Shown here piece by piece: positions 36,701-44,485 of a DNA stretch of 64,000 nt; the stretch's first letter is position 1, and every line of letters begins with the position of its first letter. Made by a program: the position numbers and the translations under genes. Where the stretch lies: positions 28,657,951 through 28,721,950 of the forward strand of contig CM066917.1 of the NCBI GenBank assembly GCA_033964015.1, in the 5' to 3' direction. Under the pieces are notes generated by a model. That model saw nothing but the letters and a program-made list of their open reading frames with translations. It ran no database searches and had not been told where the DNA came from. The DNA comes from Scolanthus callimorphus. Taxonomy: Eukaryota > Cnidaria > Anthozoa > Actiniaria > Edwardsiidae.

Positions 36701-37171
36701 CTGTAGATACGGAATGAAATCGCGTAGTCGCGGTACGTAACCTGGCTTGCTGTCGCCTGCTGTAGATACGGAATGACATCGCGTAGTCGCGGTACGTAAC
36801 CTGGCTTGCTGTCGCCTGCTGTAGATACGGAATGAAATCGCGTAGTCGCGGTACGTAACCTGGCTTGCTGTCGCCTGCTGTAGATACGGAATGACATCGC
36901 GTAGTCGCGGCACGTACACGGTCACGGCGCGGCACAACTTTGTCACGGCATTTTTCAAAAGAAATCTGCTCTAGTACTGAAAAAGTATTGTACCTCTTTA
37001 TGGGCATATCCATGGGAACCGTATTAAAAAATCGTCTTTGATTATATCATGTATAACGGTCCTAAACGGAACTTGATTTTCCACAGGTATCTCGTCGGTC
37101 AGAGACTCGTCAACTATGACACCACCAGACGCGGACTGAGCAGCGGATCAACACGGTCTAAAGATGAATAA
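14400..37171 (+). CDS. MARCHF6: MARCHF6/Doa10-like membrane E3 ubiquitin ligase, 29 exons
   Basis: Exons: 14400-14430, 14645-14743, 16258-16290, 16723-16763, 17154-17297, 18215-18287, 18366-18540, 19351-19519, 19844-19905, 20397-20429, 20529-20580, 20671-20729, 20923-21002, 21071-21100 (tentative), 21357-21396, 23140-23214, 23494-23697, 24238-24288, 24359-24459, 25237-25374, 26227-26278, 26834-26992, 28202-28271, 29002-29183, 29933-30067, 30840-30929, 31363-31495, 32612-32747, 37087-37171. The sum is about 911 codons, the family's normal length. Exons 1-4 encode the RING-CH domain (DICRVCR, PCICTGS, HQEC, YCELC), which recruits an E2. Multiple membrane helices follow, with the conserved TEB4/Doa10 stretch (CGWWLDICSL, exons 16-17) and a charged Asn/Asp/Gly-rich loop in exon 8. 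In other animals the protein sits in the ER membrane and drives ERAD of sterol-pathway and misfolded proteins. Phases agree at almost every junction. Exceptions are a missing base near 14664-14670 (exon 2), one near 20938 (exon 13) and a phase mismatch between exons 13 and 14. An AATAAA lies at 37354. Confidence 0.92.
15109..15712. mobile_element. Foldback element in MARCHF6 intron 2
   Basis: TGCACTAGTCAATTGAAACC at the left is the inverse of GGTTTCAATTGACTAGTGCA at the right. Adjacent GC-rich arms (CCCCCGACCCCCGGGACATAGC against GCTATGTCCTGGGGGTCG, shown here in part) extend the stem to about 60 bp. Confidence 0.8.
16080..16152. repeat. Short palindrome with CCAAT/ATTGG arms, MARCHF6 intron 2
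   Basis: CTCTCTGATTGGCTG at the left and CAGCCAATCAGAGAG at the right, with matching CACGTTTCTCG/GAGAAGCGTG outside. A close relative sits at 50593-50700. Confidence 0.65.
17797..18170. mobile_element. Foldback element family C in MARCHF6 intron 5
   Basis: It contains CGTGGGTACATAAGAGGACA near the left end and an internal 60-bp hairpin (CCGTGGTATGTCCTCTTATA and GTGGTCAAAATG against CATTTTGACCAC). It matches the element at 27378-27976, which carries a further insertion. Boundaries are approximate. Confidence 0.6.
21590..21710 (-). repeat. tRNA-related SINE remnant in MARCHF6 intron 15
   Basis: On the minus strand CATGTGGTAGAGCATT (A box region) and GTCGGTTCAAGTCC (B box) are spaced as in a tRNA. 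A related sequence at 22935-23020 (TGATGTGCAAATGTCGC, TTTGAACCGGA) lies on the far side of the inserted element at 21768-22894. Confidence 0.5.
21768..22894. mobile_element. hAT-like non-autonomous element with GTGCGG subterminal repeats
   Basis: The ends CAGGGCATCTGGGGAAGTGC and its reverse complement enclose 1127 bp. AATACA is duplicated directly outside (21762-21767 and 22895-22900). Within about 140 bp of the left end and about 100 bp of the right end the word AAAGTGCGGTAAA or AAAAGTGCGGAAA repeats many times. Subterminal repeats and a CAGGG start are typical of hAT elements, though those usually make 8-bp duplications and only 6 are visible. A family A MITE (22195-22304) is nested inside. 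There is no transposase. Confidence 0.8.
22195..22304. mobile_element. MITE family A, nested copy
   Basis: 110 bp between GAGCAGATTTCGTATGACTG and TACGAAATCTGCTC, flanked by TA on both sides. It is shorter than other copies because the right half of the GC-rich interior is missing. Confidence 0.85.
24597..24790. repeat. AAAT microsatellite followed by a 21-bp tandem array
   Basis: AAAT repeats run 24597-24622. From about 24664 the unit CGCGTCGATTCAGATTTTTA repeats six times with period 21. Because 21 is divisible by three, the array gives a repetitive RFRFLP-type peptide frame that should not be taken as a gene. It lies in MARCHF6 intron 19. Confidence 0.85.
24991..25066. mobile_element. MITE family A, truncated copy in MARCHF6 intron 19
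   Basis: The left end GAGCAGATTTCGTATGACTG and part of the interior (GCGCCGCGATTTCATTC, ACAGCAGGCC) are present, but the right inverted end is missing. Confidence 0.7.
27285..28035. mobile_element. Three-layer nest of elements in MARCHF6 intron 22
   Basis: Outer layer: AAGCGCGCGCGC with CAAGCCGTGT and CCACAACTACCAGAATGC at 27285-27360, resuming at about 27977 with ATGTCCCACATCTACCGACA. The uninterrupted order is seen at 31085-31235. Middle layer: family C element, about 27378-27976. Inner layer: about 27435-27715, starting AGTGAATAGTCATTTTCGCA, placed where the copy at 17797 continues without a break. Boundaries are good to about 10 bp. Confidence 0.65.
28280..28437. mobile_element. MITE family A copy 8 bp downstream of a MARCHF6 splice donor
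   Basis: Both termini are present (GAGCAGATTTCGTATGACTG and TACGAAATCTGCTC). The donor GTGAGA of exon 23 starts at 28272. The left flank reads TG rather than TA. Confidence 0.85.
28550..29000. repeat. Irregular repeats of a CATCCCTATTCCCTTATAACC phrase
   Basis: CATCCCTATTCCCTTATAAC occurs at about 28663 and 28963, with degraded relatives around 28600, 28690 and 28985. It lies in MARCHF6 intron 23 just before exon 24. No function is apparent. Confidence 0.5.
29340..29451. mobile_element. MITE family A, right-truncated copy in MARCHF6 intron 24
   Basis: The TA-flanked left end and the interior (GGCCTGCTGTAGATACGGAA, GTAGTCGCG) are clear. The right end stops at GGCATTTTTCACG without the terminal CTGCTC. 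Confidence 0.75.
30089..30243. repeat. 22-bp tandem array of TGACGTC palindromes with an inverted cap
   Basis: GATGACGTC starts at 30090, 30112, 30134, 30156, 30178 and 30200, an exact 22-bp period. Two of the units carry the full CRE palindrome TGACGTCA. The array closes with TCAGTGACACGCTATGACGTC, an inverted copy of the first unit. It lies in MARCHF6 intron 25. Confidence 0.85.
31085..31235. repeat. Uninterrupted copy of the outer repeat of the 27.3-28.0 kb nest
   Basis: It shares AAGCGCGCGCGC, CCACAACTACCAGAATGC and CCGACATGCAGCGCGCGC in the same order as 27285-27360 plus 27977-28035, and so serves as the empty-site reference. MARCHF6 intron 26. Confidence 0.7.
32354..32588. mobile_element. 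Foldback element in MARCHF6 intron 27
   Basis: TAGAGCGGATTCCAGATGA at the left is the approximate inverse of TCATCTGAAATCCACTCTA at the right. Inner arms AGACTCACGTTTAG and AACGCAAGTCTGACTTAC extend it. The right end is only 23 bp before exon 28. Confidence 0.7.
32775..33190. mobile_element. Foldback element with TGTCCG subterminal repeats in MARCHF6 intron 28
   Basis: GGACATTGTCCGATCAAA at the left is mirrored by TTTGATCGGACAATGTC at the right. Repeats of ATGTCCG(G/A)AC lie inside both ends. It begins only about 30 bp after the exon 28 donor. Confidence 0.7.
33452..36971. mobile_element. MITE family A copy whose interior is a 59-bp satellite, about 58 units
   Basis: The outer ends are family A (CATCGTATGACTG at the left, degraded; AAATCTGCTC at the right). 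From about 33490 to 36918 a 59-bp unit repeats head to tail about 58 times. The unit starts GTAGTCGCGGTACGTAACCT and ends GATACGGAATGAAATCGC. A single copy of the same unit is the ordinary interior of other family A elements, for example 28325-28395 and 47965-48020. Variation is confined to a few positions (GAAAT/GACAT/GAGAT/GATAT, GGTACG/GGCACG/GGCAGG, GATACGG/GATAAGG). One unit near 34938 is 58 bp. The unit has no stop codon in any antisense frame and 59 is not a multiple of three, so antisense frames above 1,180 codons appear by chance. The array sits in the last intron of MARCHF6. Confidence 0.93.
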
Positions 37172-37353
37172 TCTCTCCCTAATTATCAGTACAAAATACA
37201 CTAAATAGTCTTAACACCTGTAAATTATAAGCTACTGTCAGATATATTTTATGAATACCGTTAAGATTTTGCTGTCAGGAAAAAAAATCGGATTGTTGTA
37301 TTGTAAGATAAGCTAGACGTCTTGTATATTGAGCTTTTATTTTACGTAGAAGA

Positions 37354-37359
37354 AATAAA
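37354..37359 (+). promoter_or_regulatory. Polyadenylation signal AATAAA for the MARCHF6 gene
   Basis: A canonical AATAAA 183 bp after the MARCHF6 stop codon; the intervening sequence is plain 3' UTR. Confidence 0.6.
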
Positions 37360-37479
37360 TCTTAAATAAGAGTGTTTAGCCTGCTTCCAAGTGGTTTAAT
37401 AATTGTTTTCGTTTGCAAGAATCGATGCTACGGAACAGCTTCGCCCTTTATTTCTACTCGCTCTCAAAGTGGCAACTAA

Positions 37480-37680
37480 GACCCCGTCCACACTACACCG
37501 TTTTCAAACGAAAACGGATACTTTTTGCTCCGGATACGGCTATCGTCCACACTACAACGCCGAAAACGATCACCGTAAACGGCTAAAACAATACAAACAA
37601 CGATAAGTGTGGACGCAAATCTTTTTGAAAACGGAGCAAAAAGTATCCGTTTTCATAACGGTGTAGTGTGGACGAGGTCT
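37480..37680. mobile_element. MITE family B, complete copy
   Basis: AGACCCCGTCCACACTACAC at the left and its inverse GTGTAGTGTGGACGAGGTCT at the right. Inner arms (AACGGATACTTTTTGCTCCG against GGAGCAAAAAGTATCCG) give a long stem. No coding content. Confidence 0.85.
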
Positions 37681-38724
37681 AAGATTATCTCCGGCTCATT
37701 GCCCCAACCTCTATCCTCGTAGTTGAGCAATCATATGATTGCTTTGCCCTTCATATTCCTATCGGGCCCAACAAATTCAAAATGACTCTTTTTTTCTGCA
37801 AGAAACATGTAACATACGGATCGTTGACGCTGAAGGTATACCAGTCCGAATACGTGACCGGTGTTAACGTAGTAATACGATACAGTTTGCTTAATTTTTT
37901 TTTCTGCGGTGCAGCGCTGAATAAATCTTTCTTTTGTTTTAGCTTACAACCTTTTATAAAAACGTTTATTTTTGTGATCAAAACTATGCGAGGTAGAATG
38001 TAAGGTATGCCACTAGCTACGCTACGCCTCGTCTACGGGCGTAGTTGATAAAGTCTGGTCACAGGCCAATAAATTTAGCAGAGAGTACATGTCACCCCAA
38101 CCCCCTTGCTTACCACATATGAAGTATCTAGGCGAATTCTCTGCTTTACCGCTGAATAGGCATATCAACGTACGGCGCATAAATATAGTGGAGCCTCAGA
38201 TAAATCGAGACAATAGACAAAACTCTGAAGAAAGGGTTTCGGACTCGATGGTTTTCGTAAGTTTTTTTTTTACTTCAAGTTCAGGCTTCCACTGTATTTA
38301 TGCGATGCAGAGCAGAGAATTTGTAGATAGGAGGAGAGTGGCAGCGACAACTTCCAATCATCCGTGACTCGACGATGCAATTTTCTGTTGATGTTTTTTT
38401 CCGCTGTACTCATTTCATTTAACTTCGTGATTCATGCTCATTTCCAGCGATCGTTTAATCTTGCCTTAGCCGCAAGTTAAGAGGAAGGAAATTGTGTCAT
38501 GTTTTGACGGGAACAAGTCTGGAAAGAGTGTTTTTAATGAATTCGGATCATCGTTTCGTCTGTTCGATCTGCATCTAAAAGTATACGTTAAATATCAAGC
38601 TGGTGAAAATTATTTTAATGTTAAATCAATGGAATAACCTTGAATTGCGTTAAGATTTTTCTTTGTTATTCTTTAAGTCGTCGTGATTCTACTCTATTTA
38701 CACTAGAAATATAATCAACATCTG
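37681..38724. other. Gene-free stretch downstream of the ankyrin gene
   Basis: No exon or structured repeat recognised. It contains the 3' side of the ankyrin gene on the minus strand and short open frames with no family resemblance. Confidence 0.4.
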
Positions 38725-39321
38725 TTATAAGGGATCTCCCAAATCAATAGCATCGTCCTCCTTGCAAGTATCAGTCGCTTCTTCGTCAGTATCTCCATCG
38801 TCAAAGAACGACATTGGAGAAGATGGCCCCTCGAATTCCTCTGATTTGGGCGCGCGCAATCCCCATTTCTCCATATACAAACTGGCCGTTTCCTCATAAC
38901 CTTGTTCACTCATAGATCTTGCAAGACCCACCAGCATTTCCACACTTTGAGCAATATCTATAGGCAACCGACCTTGTGAGTCCATGGCTGTTAAATCAGC
39001 ACACGAGGAAATAAGAAAACTAACAACGTTTTGGGAGTTGGAGAGCACCGCAAAATGCAAAGGAGTCAGGCCCTTGTCGTCCCGCGCCTCCAAGTCGGCT
39101 CCGCTATCCAGTAAATGCGTAACCAACGAAAGATTTCCACTCAAACAGCTTTGTTGTAGTGGTGTTAGTCCATGTTTGTTTTTCTCGTTTAGACCGATGC
39201 TTTGACCACCGTATTTCAATAAGAATCTAACCTTCGCTAAATCTTCGTCCGCAACGGCGTCGTTGAAATGATATTCGAACGCGAGGGCCAACGAGAGAGT
39301 GTAGAACCCGATGAAATACAC
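38725..39321 (-). CDS. Small ankyrin-repeat protein, single exon, start unclear
   Basis: The 199-codon frame encodes a short N-terminal helix (FNDAVADEDLAKV), then three ankyrin repeats: HGLTPLQQSCLSGNLSLV with LLDSGADLEA, GLTPLHFAVLSNSQNVV with LISSCADLTA, and a shorter GRLPIDIA. An acidic Ser/Glu/Asp tail ends in GDPL. The layout resembles small ankyrin adaptors such as PPP1R27 or NRARP; which one is uncertain. The open frame begins at GTG straight after a stop. The nearest ATG, at 39329, is one base out of frame, so one missing base near 39321-39328 would supply a start. Alternatively an upstream exon exists. Such proteins act as protein-binding adaptors; no partner can be inferred. Confidence 0.7.
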   Translation of the reverse strand: MYFIGFYTLSLALAFEYHFNDAVADEDLAKVRFLLKYGGQSIGLNEKNKHGLTPLQQSCLSGNLSLVTHLLDSGADLEARDDKGLTPLHFAVLSNSQNVVSFLISSCADLTAMDSQGRLPIDIAQSVEMLVGLARSMSEQGYEETASLYMEKWGLRAPKSEEFEGPSSPMSFFDDGDTDEEATDTCKEDDAIDLGDPL

Positions 39322-39329
39322 TCAGTCAT

Positions 39330-40670
39330 TCCGCTAAGAAGCCATTGGTAACTCATAAATGTTGAGCACTTCGTAGATCTCCGAGGAAGACCAGATTATT
39401 TCGTAATAACAATAAACGATATCAGAGAAGCTTACAAGATCAACGTGATCATGAATTATGCAGTATTTTGATTAACCCCGACCCGTGAAAACTATTGAAA
39501 CTCCCCTTGAATGAGAATGAACGTGAGCAATTACAAAACCCACTTCACTGTTCACAGGCCAATCAACTGCTGGGAATCCATTCTAGTGCGCAATGAAATA
39601 AGCAATGAAATAAGCGCGCCTGACGAATCTGACTGCTCGATGTGACGTTTTTAAATGAGAAAAGAAAATTAACGCACGTAAATTATTGTGTTTTTGTATA
39701 TGTGACAGGTTGAATTTAAGCAGGCGGTCCTCATGCTAATAGGCGATGCAATTTATTTGGTAATTTACCGCAAACACCTGTTTATTTTCGTACACGATTT
39801 GGTGCAAAAAATTGTCATTGAGGGCCGCAGATGATAAATGATCTCCATTCAAACTGTTCGCACGGCACTCCACGGGAAAACAACGAGCGATCGATATTTT
39901 AGGTTTTTCTTGTAACACTTTTTTGATAAAGCGCTGATCATACTCAGGTTACCTGTGGTACGGTTTATACCGTCAATATTCCCTGCCCGTTTACACGAGA
40001 TGGGACATGAAAGATCTTTACAGTTCTATGTACAAGTAAACTGGCAGGCAAGTATAATATATAGATTTAGCCACTGGCTAAAAGCGGAGCTCCCGGTTAC
40101 ATATTTTTCTGTGTCGGGGTATACCTGTGTGGGGGCGCGCAGACATGGACGCGCCAGCTAAGGAGCTCCGGAGCTAAGGAGCTAAGGAGCTCCGCTACAA
40201 ACGGGCCGAGAAACCGGTCAAGGACAAGCAAGGTAAACCTCTTACCACGAGGAGCAACTAAACCGGTCAAGGACAAGCAAGGTAAACCTCTTTACAAAGT
40301 CTGGGTCGGCACCGGTTACATGATCGGACGCCGCGAAGTTATGTTGAAATGGATACAAGACTATAGACAATTTGTCTATGTGATGTTACGATCTGGACAC
40401 ATGAGCACTGGCCAGCAAGTATTTATTCTATGAAGAATGACAAGAATTTCACATCTAGAGTTGATATCCAGGTTTACAGAGCATCTATGGCTTATCACTA
40501 TTGGTTTACACTGGGTACATGAGCAAAGAGGCGGGCGAGGCGAGCGAGGCGAGCGAGGCGAGCGAGGCCATATAACACAAATCCGAGCCAAAATGGTAAT
40601 TATCAAAGACCTTGTCTCCGATGGGCGTGCTGTGTAATTTTGTAGCCCATAACAGTCTGTGGTTGTAACG
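39330..40670. other. Intergenic stretch with small local repeats
   Basis: AAGGAGCT repeats at 40158-40195, a direct repeat ACCGGTCAAGGACAAGCAAG at about 40216 and 40263, and a GCGAGGCGA run at 40531-40567. No gene recognised. Confidence 0.5.
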
Positions 40671-41042
40671 GCTTAGTACGACTTTATATTTATTTTACGA
40701 GATTATTCTCGTTGTAGAATCTAAGGATTGTTTCCCACGCTTGTTTATTCCACATAGATATCAGCCGTTTGGCAGGTACTGAGTTGAACTTTGGAATGGG
40801 TTCACTTGTTATATTGTAAAGAAAGGCGACCAAGAGAAAGTCGATCTTTCTCGCACATCTGCAGTTGGTGAATTTTCCTGCTACATTCCCTACGATATGA
40901 GGGAAAATACTTACAGTCCTTCCAAATAAGGGGGATTTCCCAATAAGAAGTTTTGCAACGTGGGCAATTCGACAGTTTTTGGCGAAATGTTCTTGATATG
41001 TAACGAAAATTTGAATATACTGTTCTGTTCGTTTGTTTACAG

Positions 41043-41192
41043 ATTTTCCCTGGAAACACCAACTACAACGAAGTCCATACCAACACCCTAGACCCGCCGG
41101 GAATAGTAGCGCGTTACGTGCGTGTTGCAGTAGAGACCTGGAAATCTTGGATAGCAATGAGGCTTGAGCTGTATGGCTGTAATTTGGACTAA
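41043..41192 (+). pseudogene. Orphan last exon of a F5/8 type C (discoidin) domain gene
   Basis: An acceptor TTTACAG at 41042 leads into an open frame that ends in TAA and reads IFPGNTNYNEV, then YVRVAVETW and MRLELYGCNLD. It is about 90% identical to the last exon of the intact gene at 49700-49852. No matching PAN, EGF or first discoidin exons were found nearby, so this looks like an exon-level duplicate or the remains of a lost paralogue. The exon itself is intact. Confidence 0.75.
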
Positions 41193-41429
41193 AGCGTGTC
41201 GATTCACACGAGCAGTCGAGCAACAAGAAGTTGCCATTGGTGGATTCGGGTGGACTTTTTCTTGTGTACTAACGGAACACTAGTAAACATGTTCCTGGTG
41301 AGAAACCTTTGTTACCATTTTTGTCCAACCTTTTCATTCATTTACTGGACTATTAGTACGACTTTATATTTATTTTACGAGATTATTCTCGTTGTAGAAT
41401 CTAAGGATTGTTTCCCACACGCTTGTTTA

Positions 41430-41928
41430 CACGGGCACACAACGAGCCCCCCTGGTTAAAATGCGTTTAAATGGCGTATTTGGACATTTCTAGTCACGTA
41501 GAGCATATAAATACATGTTTTAAAAGTTGCTGGCAAAAATTTAGCTGTTCCTTTTTGCCAGTAGAGGGTCTCATTTTTTTCCAGCCAGCAGCTGCGTGTC
41601 AAAAAAATTTCCTAGCCAGCAGGACAATTAAAAAAAATTTTCCAGCCAGGAGTAACATTACCACAGGAAGCCCGAAAAATATATGGGTATCCTTAAAAAC
41701 GATCACTAACTAAGTGAATTTTTAAGTACTGTCACTTAAAATTTCATTTTTCAACATCCATGAGCAACTTGTGTTTCCCAGCAAAAGCGATATGCATAAA
41801 TTTTTGCCAGGAACCGGAGGCGATGAATTTTTGCCAGCCAGCAAGAGGCCGCGATGAATTTTTGCCAGCCAGTAGCGAAAGGGGTGAGGAACAGCTTTTT
41901 TGAGGAACAGCCCCGTTGTGTGCCCGTG
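41430..41928. mobile_element. 499-bp foldback insertion with TGTTTA target duplication
   Basis: CACGGGCACACAACG at the left and CGTTGTGTGCCCGTG at the right are exact inverses. TGTTTA lies outside both ends (41424-41429 and 41929-41934). Unit 1 of the duplication reads CTTGTTTATTCC across the same point, an empty-site control. The interior repeats GCCAGC/TTTTTGCCAG words and has no long frame. Confidence 0.92.
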
Positions 41929-42223
41929 TGTTTATTCCACATAGATATCAGCCGTTTGGCAGGTACTGAGTTGAACTTTGGAATGGGTTCACTTGTTATA
42001 TTGTAAAGAAGGCGACCAAGAGAAAGATGTTTCTCGCACATCTGCAGTTGGTGAATTTTCCTGCTACATTCCCTACGATATGAGGAAAATACTTACAGTC
42101 CTTCCAAATAAGGGGATTTCCCAATAAGGAAGTTTTGCAACGTGGGCAATTCGACAGTTTTTGGCGAAATGTTCTTGATATGTAATGAAAATTTGAATAT
42201 ACTGTTCTGTTCGTTTGTTTTTT

Positions 42224-42366
42224 TCCCTGGAACACCACTACAACGAAGTCCATACCAACACCCTAGACCCGCCGGGAATAGTAGCGCGTTACGTGCGTGT
42301 TGCAGTAGAGACCTGGAAATCTTGGATAGCAATGAGGCTTGAGCTGTATGGCTGTAATTCGGACTA
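42224..42366 (+). pseudogene. Second orphan discoidin terminal exon, broken
   Basis: This is the unit 2 counterpart of 41043-41192. The acceptor region reads TTTTTTTTCCCTGG with the AG lost, and at least two single bases are missing near CCTGGAACACCACTAC, so the frame fails. Downstream sequence matches unit 1. Confidence 0.75.
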
Positions 42367-42469
42367 AAGCTTGTCGATTCACACGAGCAGTCGAGCAACA
42401 ACAATAAGTTCCTTGCGATTTTCTTGCGATTTCTATGATTTTAGGTTCGAGTTCTTACTCGCGGGTTTT

Positions 42470-44485
42470 TATAGATTAGATTAGATTAAATTAGATAGAT
42501 TTATTGGAACTGTGTAAAAAAATTTTTGCATTAGCATAACAATAAATTGTATCACATGTTTCACATCAGGGGCGAAGCTAAGGGGGGGGGGGGGAGTTCC
42601 TGGGTGTCTTCGACCCACCCTTTTTAGAATAAATTACAGTAAGCAAAAAAATCGGGAAACTCGGTTGGGAAAGGGCACCATACATGTGTACAGATGTGAC
42701 CCCCTCTTTCTCAAATCCTGCTACGCCCATGCACATGATCGTTAAAAGTTGTCATCACACAAGCGGAACACGGCAGAACCCGACATTCTCATATCCAGGC
42801 CCGTTATCGTATTCAGTTGAGCATGCATGGCATAGCACAGGGAGGCCACTCAATGCAAAGAGTTTGGCTAAGGATTCAAGAGAAAACTAAGCATTTCTGC
42901 TACATGATCACCCATGATTATATCCATAACATGTATACGAACAGCAAAGAAGGAAAAGTTTTTGTTTTGAAGCATTTTATTGAAGCATAACTAAAGTAAT
43001 GCAGAAAGAATCAGGTGCGTAACTGCCTTTAAGCCCGTTGAGTACGGGCTTAACAAATGTTTGTTGATTTTTTGTAAGGACTGGAATAAAAAGAACTAGT
43101 TCAAGTTTTGTAGCAACTGAGAGGCAGGCGGTTGCATTGAATTTGGTCCACATAAAGTTACTTTTAACATGTAAAAGTTACTTTTGTTACATTTTTGGTA
43201 GCCATATGTCAAAACATTAGTACAGCGGGCTTAAAGGTGGGCTTAAATGTGAAAAATGCCTCGGCTACGCCCCTGAGAATGAACTACTGCCTAATAACAT
43301 GCAACGCGGGAATCAGAGTGTTAATTGTTTGAGTGTTTCTCCTGGCTCTAAAAAACGCGGTCTATCATTTGCTGGCTGAAAAAAATGTACCTGAGGCTCT
43401 CCTGCGAAAAATATCACTCAAGGTGCCTCCTTGGCAAAAAAGGAACAGATAAATGTTTCCCAGCAACTTTTAAGACTCATATTTACACTACAGAAACACC
43501 TGCAAAACACTGCAAAATGATATAAGCCGTTTTAGGAGGGAGGGGGTGCTCCGCCCCGAATTGACAACGTCACTGACAATCTGGGCACATATTACTTTTA
43601 AGTAATTATTGAAATAATTTAATAAATGAAATTTTGAAATAAGATAGCGCTCCTGCGCTTTTTATACGTTACCAGTCGTAGTCTTGGAGTAAATATTTCC
43701 TTCTCTAAACAGACAAAGTTAATTCTTAAAGAAAGTTACCGTGCGGCAACGTCGTAGTATGTAATTCATTAAGTATTGTTGTGCCCATATGATATATCGT
43801 AATTTTTATGAAAATTTAAATTGCCCTAAATATAAATTCTCTCGATGGTGCATTCTCATTATCGAATGTGATGACAATATAGCTGCATGCGTCTGCCATA
43901 ACAGCGAGAAATGGCAGCGTCTTATAAATAATTCACAAACTCATTTTATATCCTGCATTAACCAGAAGTTATGTGACAAGGAGGGGATACTTTTTACAAG
44001 AATTTGGCTAGCAGGATTTAACAATCATTCAGATATTTCTAAATAATTTGGATGTGATAAAGTTCCATGAGTAGAGCCCTACGAAATCTGTCGCCGTTGC
44101 ATACGTGCACAAGCGATTTGTAACAGGACTTTCTAATGAAGACAGAATTTTTTAGTGATTCGAACAACGTGAGGCCAAAACTCTGGATACTAGAAAGTGT
44201 GAAACTTATTCAGCTTTATTTTAGCATGTAGTCCTTCAGAAACAAACCAAAACTATCAAGCCAAGGTTCTAAAGTTTTGAGTAACTGAATTTTTGGCCAC
44301 TTTTTGACAAGCTCGAAATCCTGGTAAAATCTGTAATATTAATCTTAATTATCTAGAGTAGAAAATTATGGATGATATTAATAATTAAAGATATGTGTCA
44401 TTAATAATAACAGAGAGTTATTGCCCTGAACCGAACAGTCCGAAAAAGAGCCTACCAAACTTCACAATTTATAGCTGGCTGATGT
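42470..44485. other. Repeat-rich intergenic stretch
   Basis: 42560-42730 matches parts of 48945-49310 (AATCGG, GGCACCATA, TGTACAGATGTGACCCC, CTCAAATCCT), a shared repeat. At 42475-42560 an AGATT run and an AT-rich tail resemble a retroposon 3' end. No exon recognised in 43320-44485. Confidence 0.5.

Larger units (their letters stand above)
40674..42404. repeat. Tandem duplication carrying an orphan discoidin terminal exon
   Basis: Unit 1 is 40674-41230 and unit 2 is 41354-42404. Both start AGTACGACTTTATATTTATT and end near CACACGAGCAGTCGAGCAAC. Outside an insertion in unit 2 they are almost identical. Many of the differences are single-base losses in unit 2: AAAGAAAGG to AAAGAAGG, GAGGGAAAA to GAGGAAAA, AAGGGGGA to AAGGGGA, GGAAACACC to GGAACACC. 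Confidence 0.85.

Noticed and set aside
33490..36918. CRISPR-like array
   Set aside because: Units are directly adjacent with no unique spacers, and the host is an animal.
33404..37013. Giant antisense open frames (over 1,180 codons) as a repeat-protein gene
   Set aside because: They are fully explained by a 59-bp stop-free tandem unit. All three minus frames are open over long stretches, the peptides are frame-shifted translations of the same DNA, and the array lies inside a MITE in an intron.
40690..41226. Minus-strand frame of 178 codons
   Set aside because: It is antisense to the duplicated discoidin exon; the plus strand encodes the recognisable domain with an acceptor and stop.
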